A stretch of DNA of 64,000 nucleotides from Rhodocista pekingensis (GTDB taxonomy: Bacteria > Pseudomonadota > Alphaproteobacteria > Azospirillales > Azospirillaceae): contig NZ_JBHTCM010000010.1 in NCBI RefSeq assembly GCF_042665545.1, positions 558,001 through 622,000 on the forward strand. The letters are read 5' to 3'. The notes beneath the pieces were generated by a model that was not told the DNA's origin, did no database searches, and was given only the letters and a program-made list of their open reading frames with translations. The first letter of the stretch is position 1. Each line of letters opens with the position of its first letter. Positions 34,280-46,330 of this stretch are shown one piece after another. The position numbers were made by a program, and so were the translations under genes.

Positions 34280-34472
34280 GCCTTGCTCCGTCGCTTGCAG
34301 GAGTCCTATTCCCGTATGCAACCGAAGGGAAGCCCTGCCGTCGCATGGCGCCCCTGCACGGGAAGGGCGGACGCCCCCGGCACCGGCGCACCGGGCAGCG
34401 CCGTGCCGGGTGCCGTTGAACGCCGCGGTCCGGCCCTTTATCTACCCGGGCAGAAGCGTGAGGAGAGCGTGC

Positions 34473-35078
34473 ATGACAGGGGAACGGGCCCGGGGACGGC
34501 CGCGCGCCTTCGACCCGGAGGCCGCCCTGGACCGGGCGCTGGAGGTGTTCTGGGCCAAGGGCTATGACGGCGCCTCGCTGGCCGAGCTGACGGCCGCCAT
34601 GGGGATCAACCGCCCCAGCCTCTATGCCGCCTTCGGCGACAAGCAGGCGCTGTTCCGCCGCGTGCTGGAACGCTACCGGGAAGGGCCGGGCGCCTGCGTC
34701 ACGGCGGCGCTGGCCGCGGCCCCCACGGCGCGGGAGGCGGTCGCCGCCCTGCTGCACGGGTCGGCGGACAAGCTGGCCGCCCCCGGGCAGCCGGCCGGCT
34801 GTCTGCTGGTCCACGGCGCGCTGGGCTGTTCCGACGGGGCCGCCCCGGCCGAGGCCGACGCCGCCCGCCACCGTGCCGCCACCGAGCTGGCGATCCGCGA
34901 ACGGCTGGACCGCGGCGCGGCGGAGGGCGAACTGCCCCCCGGCACGGACACGGCGGCGCTGGCCCGCTATGTGGCGGCCGTGCAGCAGGGCATGGCGGTG
35001 CAGGCGCGCGCCGGGGCGGCGCCGGCGGACCTGCACGCCATCGCGGATCTGGCCCTGCGCGCCTGGCCCGCGGCCTGA
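34473..35078 (+). CDS. TetR family transcriptional regulator
   Basis: 201 residues. The N-terminal helix-turn-helix (GRPRAFDPEAALDRALEVFW then GASLAELTAAMGINRPSLYAAFGDKQALF, about residues 7-60) is typical. The C-terminal part has the TetR_C ligand-binding pattern (PAGCLLVHGALGCSD). Effector unknown. Divergent from the NnrU-haemoglobin operon with 193 bp between, so regulation of that operon is possible. AGGAGA precedes the ATG. Confidence 0.88.
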   Translation: MTGERARGRPRAFDPEAALDRALEVFWAKGYDGASLAELTAAMGINRPSLYAAFGDKQALFRRVLERYREGPGACVTAALAAAPTAREAVAALLHGSADKLAAPGQPAGCLLVHGALGCSDGAAPAEADAARHRAATELAIRERLDRGAAEGELPPGTDTAALARYVAAVQQGMAVQARAGAAPADLHAIADLALRAWPAA

Positions 35079-35186
35079 CGGGCCCCCCTGCCCCGGGCGG
35101 CCCGACACGCGACAGGCGAATCGGGTTTACGCGCCCCCCTCCCGGCTCCTATGCTCATCACCTAACGGCACTCAGCGGACGAGACC

Positions 35187-36137
35187 ATGCCGCGCGGCGA
35201 GCTATTCCCTCCCATCGAGCCCTACCAGACCGGACGCCTCAGGGTCAGCGACCTCCACACCCTCTACTGGGAGCAGTGCGGCAACCCGACCGGGGTGCCG
35301 GTGGTGTTCCTGCACGGGGGTCCCGGAGCGGGCGCCTCGCCCACGCACCGGCGGTTCTTCGACCCGGCCTTCTACCGCATCGTCATCTTCGACCAGCGCG
35401 GCGCCGGCCGGTCCTCTCCCCTGGGGGAGGTGCGGGAGAACGACCTGGAGTCCCTGGTCGGAGACATCGAGACCCTGCGGGAGCATCTCGGCATCCAGCG
35501 CTGGCTGGTGTTCGGCGGTTCCTGGGGCTCCACCCTGGCGCTGGCCTATGGCCAGACCCATCCGGCCCGGCTGCTGGGCCTGATCCTGCGCGGCATCTTC
35601 CTGATGCAGCGGCAGGAGATCGACTGGTTCCTCTACCAGATGGGAACCGTCTTCCCCGAGGCGTGGTCCGCCTTCGTCGGCCACATCCCGGAGGCGGAGC
35701 GCGGCGACCTGCTGGAAGCCTACTGGCGCCGGCTGACCGACCCGAACCCGCAGATCCACATGCCCGCGGCGCGCGCCTGGAGCATGTATGAGGGGGCCTG
35801 CTCCACCCTGCTGCCCAGCCCGGAGCTGATCTCCGCCTCGGGCGAGGACAACCATGCCCTCGGCCTCGCCCGGATCGAGGCCCACTATTTCCGCAACAAC
35901 CGGCTGACGCCGGAGACGCGGCTGCTGGACGGGGTGGGGCGGCTGCGCCACCTGCCGGCGGTGATCGTGCAGGGGCGCTACGACATCGTCTGTCCCATCC
36001 GCACCGCCGACGCGCTGCACCGGGCCTGGCCGGAAGCCGACTACGTGGTCGTGCCCGATGCCGGCCACAGCGCCATGGAGCCGGGCATCCGGGCGGCGCT
36101 GGTCAACGCGACGGAGCGGTTCAGGACGCTGGTGTGA
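35187..36137 (+). CDS. pip: Proline iminopeptidase
   Basis: 316 residues, alpha/beta hydrolase of the S33 family that removes N-terminal proline. The oxyanion segment HGGPGAGASPTHRRFFDP and nucleophile elbow GGSWGSTLALAYGQTHP (catalytic Ser about 111) are present. The catalytic Asp (GRYDIVCP) and His (DAGHSAMEP) complete the triad. Cytoplasmic. The stop overlaps the 3' end of the convergent antiporter gene by 17 bp. Confidence 0.95.
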   Translation: MPRGELFPPIEPYQTGRLRVSDLHTLYWEQCGNPTGVPVVFLHGGPGAGASPTHRRFFDPAFYRIVIFDQRGAGRSSPLGEVRENDLESLVGDIETLREHLGIQRWLVFGGSWGSTLALAYGQTHPARLLGLILRGIFLMQRQEIDWFLYQMGTVFPEAWSAFVGHIPEAERGDLLEAYWRRLTDPNPQIHMPAARAWSMYEGACSTLLPSPELISASGEDNHALGLARIEAHYFRNNRLTPETRLLDGVGRLRHLPAVIVQGRYDIVCPIRTADALHRAWPEADYVVVPDAGHSAMEPGIRAALVNATERFRTLV

Positions 36138-37911
36138 GGTCGCGCACCGGCTGCTGCGGGCGCCGCAGCAGCCGCGACCGGAGCCGGCGCCAGGGGCGCT
36201 CCACCGGCGTCAGGTCGATGCCGACCGTGGTGACGCTCTCTCCCTCCATGGCGCAGACGATCAGGTCCACCGACCCCGCCCGCACCCGGTCGCCCGGCGA
36301 CGGGCGGCGGCCCAGCGTCGTTTCCAGGAAGGCGGCGATGCTGCCCTCGGCCCGCGCCGCCTCCTCGATGGCATAGAGCCGGCCGACGGTCGCCGCCGGG
36401 GTCATTCCCTGCACCTGGAAGTCGCCGATGGCGGCTCCCGCCCTGCGGGCGGCGGCACGGCGCTGACCGAACAGGCGGTCGAGCACGGCCAGCGCCCGCG
36501 TCTCCCCCAGCACCAGGATGGAATCGCCGGGTTGCAGGGCGCGCACCTCCTCCGGCGGGACGGGCCGCCCCTCGCGCAGCATGGCGAGCACCCGCACCGA
36601 CTCAGGGATGACCAGCCGGCCCAGCCCGCGCGACACGGCCTCGCTGTCCGGGGCCGCGGTGAACATGGCGAGCTGCTCCTCCCCCATCGGCAGGTCGATG
36701 TCGATGCGCGGCGGCGGCGCGGGATCGGGCGGCACCTCCACCCGCAGCAGCCGGGCTGCCGGGCCGATGGTCCAGCCCTGCACGACCAGGGAGACCAGCA
36801 CGACGACGAAGGCGATGCCGAAATAGGCCTGCGCCCCCTCCACCCCCGCCAGCACGGGGAGGGTGCCCAGCACGATGGGCACCGCACCGCGCAGGCCGAC
36901 CCAGCCGACGAAGGCGATCTCGTTCCAGGCGAAGCGGAAGGGCAGCAGGCAGAGGGCGACCGCCAGCGGCCGCGCCGCCAGCACCAGCACCAGCGCGATC
37001 ATCAGCCCCGGCAGGGCCAGCGGCTCCAGGGCCGACGGCGTCACCAGCAGGCCCAGCATGACGAACAGGGCGATCTGCGCCAGCCAGGCCAGACCGTCGT
37101 GGAAGCGCCGGATCAGCAGGTCCGCCCGGTGCCGGCGGTTGCCCAGCACGAAGCCCGTGACATAGACCGCCATGAAGCCGGACGAGCCCAGCCACTGCGC
37201 CACGCCGAAGATGAACAGGGCGCCCGACAGGGCCAGGATCGGATAGAGGCCGTCCGCCGCCCGGATCCGGTTGACCGCCCAGGCCAGCGCGTGCCCGGCC
37301 GCGATCCCCAGCGCCACCCCGCCCAGGAGTTGCAGGGCGAAGTCATGGGCGAAGACCCAGGGCGACAGGGGGGCGGTGGCGGTGACGAGCTGGATGCCCA
37401 GCAGAGTCAGGAAGATCGCCATCGGGTCGTTGAGGCCGGACTCGACCTCCAGCGTGGCGCTGAGCCGGGGCCGCAGACCCAGCCCGTGGGTGTTCAGCAG
37501 GAAGAAGACGGCCGCCGCATCGGTGGAGCCGACGATGGCCCCGATCAGCAGCCCCTCCTCCCAGCCCGTCCCCAGGAAGAAGACGGCCGCCGCCCCGGTC
37601 GCGGCCGCCGTCAGCAGCACGCCGACGGTCGCCAGGACCAGGGCCGGCCAGCGTGCCTGCCGGAACGTCTCCCGCCGGGTGCGCAGCCCCCCGTCGAACA
37701 GGATCACGGCCAACGCCACGCTGCCGACCAGATAGGCGACCTGGTAGTCACCGAAGGGAATGCCGCCCGGACCGTCCTCCCCCGCCAGCATGCCCAGTCC
37801 CAGGAAGACCAGCAGCAGCGGCGCACCGACCCGCGAGGAGACGAGCCCCGCCACGATGGCGAGGAGAAGCAGCGCGCCGGCCAGCAGGATCAGGTCGTTG
37901 ACGGCCTCCAC
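36121..37911 (-). CDS. CPA1 cation/proton antiporter, NhaP2/CvrA type
   Basis: 596 residues. Twelve or so membrane helices cover about 1-395, with VILFDGGLRTRRETFR, GSTDAAAVFFLL and LEVESGLNDPMAIFLT (the ND ion-binding pair) as CPA1 signatures. A TrkA_C domain (about 410-490) and a CorC_HlyC domain (about 500-585) follow, as in NhaP2/CvrA, which extrude K+ under low osmolarity. The GTG at 37911, with GGAG ahead, gives the family N-terminus. Regulation by nucleotide or Mg binding at the tail is known for relatives only. Confidence 0.92.
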   Translation of the reverse strand: MEAVNDLILLAGALLLLAIVAGLVSSRVGAPLLLVFLGLGMLAGEDGPGGIPFGDYQVAYLVGSVALAVILFDGGLRTRRETFRQARWPALVLATVGVLLTAAATGAAAVFFLGTGWEEGLLIGAIVGSTDAAAVFFLLNTHGLGLRPRLSATLEVESGLNDPMAIFLTLLGIQLVTATAPLSPWVFAHDFALQLLGGVALGIAAGHALAWAVNRIRAADGLYPILALSGALFIFGVAQWLGSSGFMAVYVTGFVLGNRRHRADLLIRRFHDGLAWLAQIALFVMLGLLVTPSALEPLALPGLMIALVLVLAARPLAVALCLLPFRFAWNEIAFVGWVGLRGAVPIVLGTLPVLAGVEGAQAYFGIAFVVVLVSLVVQGWTIGPAARLLRVEVPPDPAPPPRIDIDLPMGEEQLAMFTAAPDSEAVSRGLGRLVIPESVRVLAMLREGRPVPPEEVRALQPGDSILVLGETRALAVLDRLFGQRRAAARRAGAAIGDFQVQGMTPAATVGRLYAIEEAARAEGSIAAFLETTLGRRPSPGDRVRAGSVDLIVCAMEGESVTTVGIDLTPVERPWRRLRSRLLRRPQQPVRDLTPAS

Positions 37912-38152
37912 GGCAACTCCGAATCGGTTCGGCCGGACAGGGTCCGGCGGCAGTCTGGGGATCTGGCTGACGGGGCGGGATGAAACCGCGTCCCGGTGAA
38001 CACATATGTGATGCGATCGCCACGGAACAACCCGCCCGGATGGTCGAAACCGCCCGGACGGGCCGAAATCCGGGAGCGGAGCACGGCGCGTCGGCGCCTC
38101 CCGGGAAGCGGCGCTTTCCTTCGGCGCCGGTCCGTGCCACGACTGACGGACC

Positions 38153-39073
38153 ATGAGCATCGTGAACTTCTATGCCGGCAGCAGCCTCGACCGTGCCGCG
38201 GTGAAGCGGCGGGATGCGGCATGGCTGGCCGGCCGCTTCGCCGCCGCGGGAACGCGGCTGCTCCCCGTCTGGCGCGGCAAGCATCTGGTGGACGGCCCGC
38301 GCGAGGCGCCGCAACCCGTCTGGCTGGACCCGGCGGAGACCTGGTGGCGGGAGATCGCCGCAGAGGACCCGGTGTTCCTGGGGCTGGAGGGGGAGACGGC
38401 CTGCTTCGCCGTGGACCTGTCGCCGCTGGAGGACCCGGCCGGGCATCCCCGGCTGGGCGGGCTCGGCGCCTTCGTGGATCTGCGCACCCTGTCGCCGCTG
38501 ATCGGGGAGCGGGCCGGCAGCCTGTTCGCCTATGCCCGCGGGCTGCTGCTCTGGCACGGGCGGCACCGCTTCTGCGGGGTCTGCGGCAGCGCCACCACCG
38601 TGGCCGACGGCGGCCATGCGCGGCACTGCACGGACCCGGCCTGCGCCACCCACCATTTCCCCCGCACCGATCCCGTGGTGATCATGCTGATCACCGACGG
38701 GGACCGCTGCATCCTGGGCCGGCAGCCGAAATTCCCGCCCGGCTTCTATTCCTGCCTCGCCGGGTTCGTCGAGCCCGGGGAGGGCGTAGAGGAAGCGGTG
38801 GCGCGGGAAAGCTGGGAGGAGGCCGGCGTCACCATCACGGATGTGCGCTACCATTCCTCGCAGCCCTGGCCCTTTCCCGGGCAGCTCATGCTGGGCTTCA
38901 CGGCGCGGGCGACCAGTGTCGCCATCACCACCGACCCGGAGGAGATGGAGGACGTGGCCTGGTTCGAGCGCGACTGGATCAAGGCCAACCGCGGCAGCGA
39001 CGCCTTCCGCCTGCCGCCCCGCGATGCCATCGCCCGCCGCCTGATCGACGACTGGCTGGACGGCCCGGCCTGA
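38153..39073 (+). CDS. nudC: NADH pyrophosphatase / NAD-cap hydrolase NudC
   Basis: 306 residues. The four-Cys zinc ribbon (FCGVCGS, then HCTDPAC, about 140-165) precedes the Nudix box GFVEPGEGVEEAVARESWEE (about 203-222). The NudC hallmark SQPWPFPGQLM follows 16 residues later. It hydrolyses NADH and removes NAD caps from RNA. The N-terminal domain is longer than in E. coli, as in other alphaproteobacteria. Followed by the DUF1289 gene 101 bp away. Confidence 0.95.
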   Translation: MSIVNFYAGSSLDRAAVKRRDAAWLAGRFAAAGTRLLPVWRGKHLVDGPREAPQPVWLDPAETWWREIAAEDPVFLGLEGETACFAVDLSPLEDPAGHPRLGGLGAFVDLRTLSPLIGERAGSLFAYARGLLLWHGRHRFCGVCGSATTVADGGHARHCTDPACATHHFPRTDPVVIMLITDGDRCILGRQPKFPPGFYSCLAGFVEPGEGVEEAVARESWEEAGVTITDVRYHSSQPWPFPGQLMLGFTARATSVAITTDPEEMEDVAWFERDWIKANRGSDAFRLPPRDAIARRLIDDWLDGPA

Positions 39074-39112
39074 CCGCAGAAGGCGCCGGCCGCAAGCTCT
39101 CCTCCCGCACCC

Positions 39113-39134
39113 TTGCAAGTCAGTATCAGTTGCG
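39113..39134 (+). promoter_or_regulatory. Fur-like inverted site ahead of the DUF1289 gene
   Basis: TTGCAA and TTGCG flank an 11-bp core (GTCAGTATCAG). Six of nine symmetric positions in the 19-bp core match, resembling alphaproteobacterial Fur boxes built on TTGCAA half-sites. It is 41 bp before the GTG start. Confidence 0.25.
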
Positions 39135-39174
39135 CTAGCGGAATCGTCTGTCCGCCGCATCGGGAGGCTGCGCC

Positions 39175-39477
39175 GTGAAGGTCGAAAACCCCTGCGTGAA
39201 GCTCTGCAAGTTCGATGCCCGGGGCATGTGCCTGGGCTGCTTCCGCGACAAGGCGGAGGTGAAGGGCTGGAAACGTCTGGGGGAGGCGGAGCGCGGCGCC
39301 ATCCTGGAGCGCATCCGGCCGCTGGTCGCCCTGCACCCGACGGGCAACGGCAGCGCCGGCAGGCGTGACAAGGACCGCAAGCGGCTGAAGAAGCTGGACC
39401 GCCGGATCGCCAAACTGGAGCGCAAGCTGGCGGAGGCCCGCAGCGAGCGGGCCCGGCAGACAGCCGTCGCGGCCTGA
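39175..39477 (+). CDS. DUF1289 family Cys-motif protein
   Basis: 100 residues. The conserved CVKLCKFDARGMCLGCFR motif (four Cys, about residues 6-23) defines DUF1289, probably a small zinc or Fe-S site. A Trp/Leu helix (KGWKRLGEAERGAILERI) follows. After residue 60 there is a Lys/Arg-rich coiled coil extension (KKLDRRIAKLERKLAEARSE) not found in the shortest members. The function is unknown. GTG start; GGGAGG lies 10 nt upstream. Confidence 0.88.
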   Translation: MKVENPCVKLCKFDARGMCLGCFRDKAEVKGWKRLGEAERGAILERIRPLVALHPTGNGSAGRRDKDRKRLKKLDRRIAKLERKLAEARSERARQTAVAA

Positions 39478-39510
39478 CGCCCAGGCCCGCGGAACGGCAG
39501 CCCCGCCCCG

Positions 39511-40326
39511 TCAGGCGGCGGCGGGCAGGCCGGCGCGGCGGCGCATCCGCTTGAAGGCGACCCGCGCGGCGAGGTCGTGCAGCAGCCCCTGCGGCTTCAG
39601 CCCGCTGGCCTTGAACACCATGGCGACCATGCGGTCCAGGTGCTGCGGCCGGTAGTAGCTGTAGGCGTGCAGCATGTATTCCCGGGTGTTGGAGGCCCGG
39701 TCATAGGGCTGCTGCCAGTGGTTCGCCGCGTAATAGGCGTAGGCCAGCTCGTCGTCCTCGGTCTCGTTGATCCGGGACAGGGCGATCCAGAGGCGCTGGA
39801 AGCGGTTCAGCCGCTCCCGCTCCAGATAGCGCTTCAGGTAATCGTAGAAGAGCTTGTAGTGGCGCAGTTCGTCCGAAGCGATGTGCTTGCAGATCTGCTT
39901 GAACACCGGCTCGTCGGTGCTGTCGCCCAGCGCCGTGTAGTAGCTGGAGGTGCCGGTTTCGACGATGCAGCGCGCCACCAGCTCGCCGGAGCGGGAGCCG
40001 CGGGCCGAGGTGGTGGCATCGGTGTCGATGCGGTAGCCGTCGCGGAAGCGCTGCACCGCGTCCTGGAAGCTCCAGGCGGGGTCCACGGCCTCGGCCCAGC
40101 GGCCCAGCGCCTCGCCGTGCTGCACCTCTTCCACCGCCCAGGTGCGCGCGACCTCCTGGAACTCGGGATCGTCGGCGAAGATGTTGCAGAGATAGTCTGC
40201 GTAGATGTGCCCGTTATATTCGACGAGGGCCGCCGCCTTGGCCACCTTCAGCATGGCCGGATCGACCTTGGAGGGGTCCAGCCGGTCCCAGGGCAGTTCG
40301 TCGATCGTCCAGTGCCTGTACGCCAT
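39511..40326 (-). CDS. Ferritin-like di-iron protein (fatty-acid desaturase type 2-like)
   Basis: 271 residues, all-helical. Candidate di-iron ligands are the Glu of AALVEYNGHIYADYL, the EEVQH block (about 64-68), the Glu of CIVETGTSSYY and the DELRHYKLFYDYL block (about 149-161), giving a paired ExxH pattern. This resembles acyl-ACP desaturase and rubrerythrin-like proteins. The substrate is unknown; lipid or porphyrin oxidation is possible. A single gene between nudC/DUF1289 and the atp operon. Confidence 0.75.
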   Translation of the reverse strand: MAYRHWTIDELPWDRLDPSKVDPAMLKVAKAAALVEYNGHIYADYLCNIFADDPEFQEVARTWAVEEVQHGEALGRWAEAVDPAWSFQDAVQRFRDGYRIDTDATTSARGSRSGELVARCIVETGTSSYYTALGDSTDEPVFKQICKHIASDELRHYKLFYDYLKRYLERERLNRFQRLWIALSRINETEDDELAYAYYAANHWQQPYDRASNTREYMLHAYSYYRPQHLDRMVAMVFKASGLKPQGLLHDLAARVAFKRMRRRAGLPAAA

Positions 40327-40526
40327 CGGAACGCGCCGTCTCCTCGTTGGGCCCGGCGCCGGGCGCCAGGATCACATGATCATCGCGCGGCGGCTTGGAA
40401 GCGACCCGCAACCGCCGCGGCACCGCTGAAGATTGGCACGTCCGCCGGGCTATGCAACAGCCGACCCGGCCGCCTCCGCGGGCATCCCACGATGCCGCAG
40501 CCCCACCGGGCAGGGGACAGGACCGC

Positions 40527-40552
40527 GGCACCTCTCCCGGAAGAGGGGTGCC
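40527..40552 (-). terminator. Hairpin after atpC, probable operon terminator
   Basis: A 10-bp stem with one wobble (40527-40536 with 40543-40552) lies 12 bp past the atpC stop. No T-run follows on the minus strand, so termination may be Rho-assisted. Confidence 0.4.
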
Positions 40553-40563
40553 GCCGTCGGGCG

Positions 40564-41001
40564 TCAGGCCGCCTCGGCGGTCAGGGACGCGATCAGGTCC
40601 AGCTTCGCCTGGGTGGTGACGAGCCGGGCCTCCAGGGCGCGGCGCTCGACGTCCGAGGTCGCGTCCTCGATATCCTCGCGCAGGTCGCTGAGCTGCTTTT
40701 CCAGCGCCGCGGTGTCGGACGCCAGCAGCGCATCCAGCTCGGAGGCTTCCTCCGCGAGCACGGTGCAGCGGGTGTCCGTCACCTCGGCGAAACCGCCGGC
40801 CACGAAGATGCGGCGGCTGACGGTGGTCTGGTTGTCGCCGTAGACGTCGATGATGCCCGGGCGCACCGTGACGATCATCGGCGCGTGCCCCGGCAGCACG
40901 CCGAACAGACCGTCGGCCCCCGGCACCACCACCATCGCCACCGGCTGCGAAATCAGCAGCTTCTCCGGGGATACCAGTTCGAACTCGAGCTTGTCGGCCA
41001 T
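40564..41001 (-). CDS. atpC: ATP synthase epsilon subunit
   Basis: 145 residues. The beta-sandwich (FELVSPEKLLISQPVAMVVVPGADGLFGVLPGHAPMI over residues 7-43) and the helical tail are complete. Epsilon sits in the F1 central stalk and limits ATP hydrolysis. Of two adjacent ATGs, the second (41001) is better spaced from GGGAGG; the first (41004) adds one Met. Confidence 0.96.
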   Translation of the reverse strand: MADKLEFELVSPEKLLISQPVAMVVVPGADGLFGVLPGHAPMIVTVRPGIIDVYGDNQTTVSRRIFVAGGFAEVTDTRCTVLAEEASELDALLASDTAALEKQLSDLREDIEDATSDVERRALEARLVTTQAKLDLIASLTAEAA

Positions 41002-41079
41002 CATGACCTCCCGATGTCAGATTTCAGATGCCCGGGGCCGGGGGCGTGTGCCCGCCGGCACCGGCCGTCCGTCCTCTGA

Positions 41080-42534
<1,455 letters not shown>

Positions 42535-42610
42535 GGGGTGAACTCCCTCGGAACCTTGCGTCGAGTAACCGTGACGTCGTGTCGGTGTTGCGTGCGTGCC
42601 TGCGCCGGGA

Positions 42611-43498
42611 TCAGACGGCCTCGGCGCCGGAGATGATCTCGATCAGTTCCTTGGTGATCGAGGCCTGGCGCGTCCGGTTGTAGACCAGCGTGAGCTTCTT
42701 GATCATGTCGCCCGCGTTGCGCGTGGCGTTGTCCATGGCGGTCATCCGCGCGCCCTGCTCGCTCGCCGCGCTCTCCAGCAGCGCCGAGTAGACCTGGACG
42801 GCCAGGTTCCGCGGCAGCAGCTCGGCGAGGATCTTCTCCTCGTTCGGCTCGAACTCGTAGAGCGGCTTCGCCTCGGTCGTCTCCACCGGTTCGGCGGCGA
42901 CGACAGGGGCGAACGGGATGATCTGCTGGGCCGTCACCACCTGGGTGATGGCCGAGCGGAACTTGTTGTAGATGACCGTGGCGACGTCGAACTCGCCGGC
43001 CTCGAACAGCTCCAGCACCTTGGCCGTGATCCTGTCCGCATCGGCGAAGGAGAGCCGGCGGCGGCCGATCTCCTCGAAGGAGTGGACGATCATGCCGGCG
43101 TGCTCGCGCCGCAGCAGGTCGCGGCCCTTGCGGCCGACGCAGAGGAGCTTGACCGTCCTGCCCTCACCCGTGAGGCGCTTGATGGTGCGCCGCGCCTCGC
43201 GGACGATGGTGCTGTTGAAGCCACCGCAGAGACCGCGGTCGGAGGTCACGACCACCAGCAGGTGGACCTGATCCGACCCGGTCCCCGCCATCAGGCGGGG
43301 ACCGCCGGTGGCACCGGAGACGTTGGCGGCCAGGGAGGCCAGCATCCGGGCCATGCGGTCGGCGAAGGGCCGACCGGCCTCGGCCTGCTCCTGGGCGCGG
43401 CGCAGCTTGCTGGCCGCGACCATCTTCATCGCGGAGGTGATCTTCTGCGTGGATTTCACGCTTCCGATCCGGTTTCGGATGTCCTTGAGGCTAGGCAT
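42611..43498 (-). CDS. atpG: ATP synthase gamma subunit
   Basis: 295 residues. N-terminal RNRIGSVKSTQKITSAMKMVAASKL and the C-terminal RARQASITKELIEIISGAEA-like helix (split at 270-295) form the central shaft; VTSDRGLCGGFN is the conserved core. It rotates within the alpha3beta3 ring. Standard length and order. Confidence 0.98.
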   Translation of the reverse strand: MPSLKDIRNRIGSVKSTQKITSAMKMVAASKLRRAQEQAEAGRPFADRMARMLASLAANVSGATGGPRLMAGTGSDQVHLLVVVTSDRGLCGGFNSTIVREARRTIKRLTGEGRTVKLLCVGRKGRDLLRREHAGMIVHSFEEIGRRRLSFADADRITAKVLELFEAGEFDVATVIYNKFRSAITQVVTAQQIIPFAPVVAAEPVETTEAKPLYEFEPNEEKILAELLPRNLAVQVYSALLESAASEQGARMTAMDNATRNAGDMIKKLTLVYNRTRQASITKELIEIISGAEAV

Positions 43499-43548
43499 GC
43501 CGGCCCTTTGTGGTTCTTGGCCCCGAACTCAACCCTGGCGGGGGCGGA

Positions 43549-45077
<1,529 letters not shown>

Positions 45078-45078
<1 letters not shown>

Positions 45079-45638
45079 TATCCAACCCCTTTCATGGCGA
45101 GTTTCAGCTTGGTCAGCTTCGTGCGCACGGAACTGTCGATCATGCGCGAGCCGACCTTGACGACCATTCCGCCGATCAGCGACGGGTCCACCCGGAGGTC
45201 GACGGAGACCTTGGAGCCCAGCGCCCGACGCAGCGCGTCGGTGAGGGCGTCAAGCTGCTCCTGCGACAGCGGGCGGGCGGCGACCACACGGGCCGTCTGC
45301 TCGCCGCGGCGCCGGGCCAGCTCGGCCAGAAAGCCGTCGATCATGCCGGAAAGGGCGAAGAGGCGCCGGTTCTGGGCCACGAGGCCCACGAACTGGCGCA
45401 CCAGCCCGGACACGTCCACCTGTGCCAGCACCGCATCCATCGCGCGGGCCTGGTCGGACCTGGAAAGCAGCGGACTGCGCACGAGACGGCGAAGATCCGC
45501 ACTTTCGGCCATCAGCTGCTTCAGCAGAGCGAGGTCCTGGGCCGTCCGGTCCAGAGCCTTGTTCTCGTCGGCCAGTTCGAACAAAGCGGTCGCGTAGCGT
45601 GCCGCAAGTCCGGATACGCCTGTCCCTTCGGTTGCCAC
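45078..45638 (-). CDS. atpH: ATP synthase delta subunit
   Basis: 186 residues. LAARYATALFELADENKALD at the N-terminus and the C-terminal VDLRVDPSLIGGMVVKVGSRMIDSS match delta/OSCP, which links F1 to the peripheral stalk. GTG start with GAGG 7 nt ahead. First gene of atpHAGDC; the F0 genes are not in the window, as usual in alphaproteobacteria. Confidence 0.97.
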
Positions 45639-45942
45639 CTGGTAACCTCGGCTAGTCCGTCAGACCTGAAGAATTTCAGGGCTTTAGCAATAAGCGGGCG
45701 AGCCAGGAGGGTACCCCCCTGACGTCGGGCGAGCGAGCACATAACACAGCGAAGAATGCGGTGCAACTGCAACAGGACACGCTGCCGCCGCGACACGGGC
45801 GCAGGCGGCTTAAGTGGGTCTTAACCCCTCGGCGCGCACTCTGCCCCTTGCGTGGGCCGGGTTCCGGTCGCACGCCGCCCCGACTGTCCGGAGGGGGGTG
45901 CCGGGGAGACCTCCGCTGACCCATGAGCGCACCGCAGCATCC
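45639..45942. other. Upstream region of the atp operon
   Basis: 304 bp between the divergent atpH and the unknown gene at 45943. It holds the inverted repeat CCTGAA/TTCAGG (45665-45680) in the atpH leader and a TTGCAC-N16-TTATGT promoter-like pair on the minus strand about 110 bp upstream of atpH. Neither is strong. Confidence 0.35.
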
Positions 45943-46284
45943 ATGACCGTCGTGCCCTTCTCCGTCGCCCGCTTCACCCCCGCCGATCTGGCGGAATGGA
46001 ACTCCGTCGCCCTGCCCAAGCTGGACCGGGGCCTCTGGGAATCCGTGACGCGGACCTCCGGCCCCGATTTCGACCGGCTGGTCGTCCACTTCCCGAACCT
46101 GGACCGGCCGGTCTTCCGCTTCGAGCGGGACCGCCGCGGCGGCTACCGGCTGCTCTTCAATGACCGCCGCGGCTGGTACGAGATCGGCAGCGGCGACAGC
46201 GCCGGGGACTGCCTGTCCGTCTGGAAGGGCCGGCTGCCGCGCAGCCCGCAGCGCCAGCCCGAGGACGCCAGCACCATCGCCTGA
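45943..46284 (+). CDS. Hypothetical protein, small beta-rich
   Basis: 113 residues. Opening TVVPFSVARFTPADLAEWN is followed by alternating aromatic/charged strands (VHFPNLDRPVFRFERDRRGGY, then RLLFNDRRGWYEI) and a flexible Arg/Pro tail. It has no signal peptide or membrane segment. I do not recognise a family. It is oriented away from atpH and tail-to-tail with the flippase gene. Confidence 0.65.
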   Translation: MTVVPFSVARFTPADLAEWNSVALPKLDRGLWESVTRTSGPDFDRLVVHFPNLDRPVFRFERDRRGGYRLLFNDRRGWYEIGSGDSAGDCLSVWKGRLPRSPQRQPEDASTIA

Positions 46285-46330
46285 CGCCCTGCCGGCTGAC
46301 GCCCCTGCCGCCTGACGGTGCCGCCCGGCC

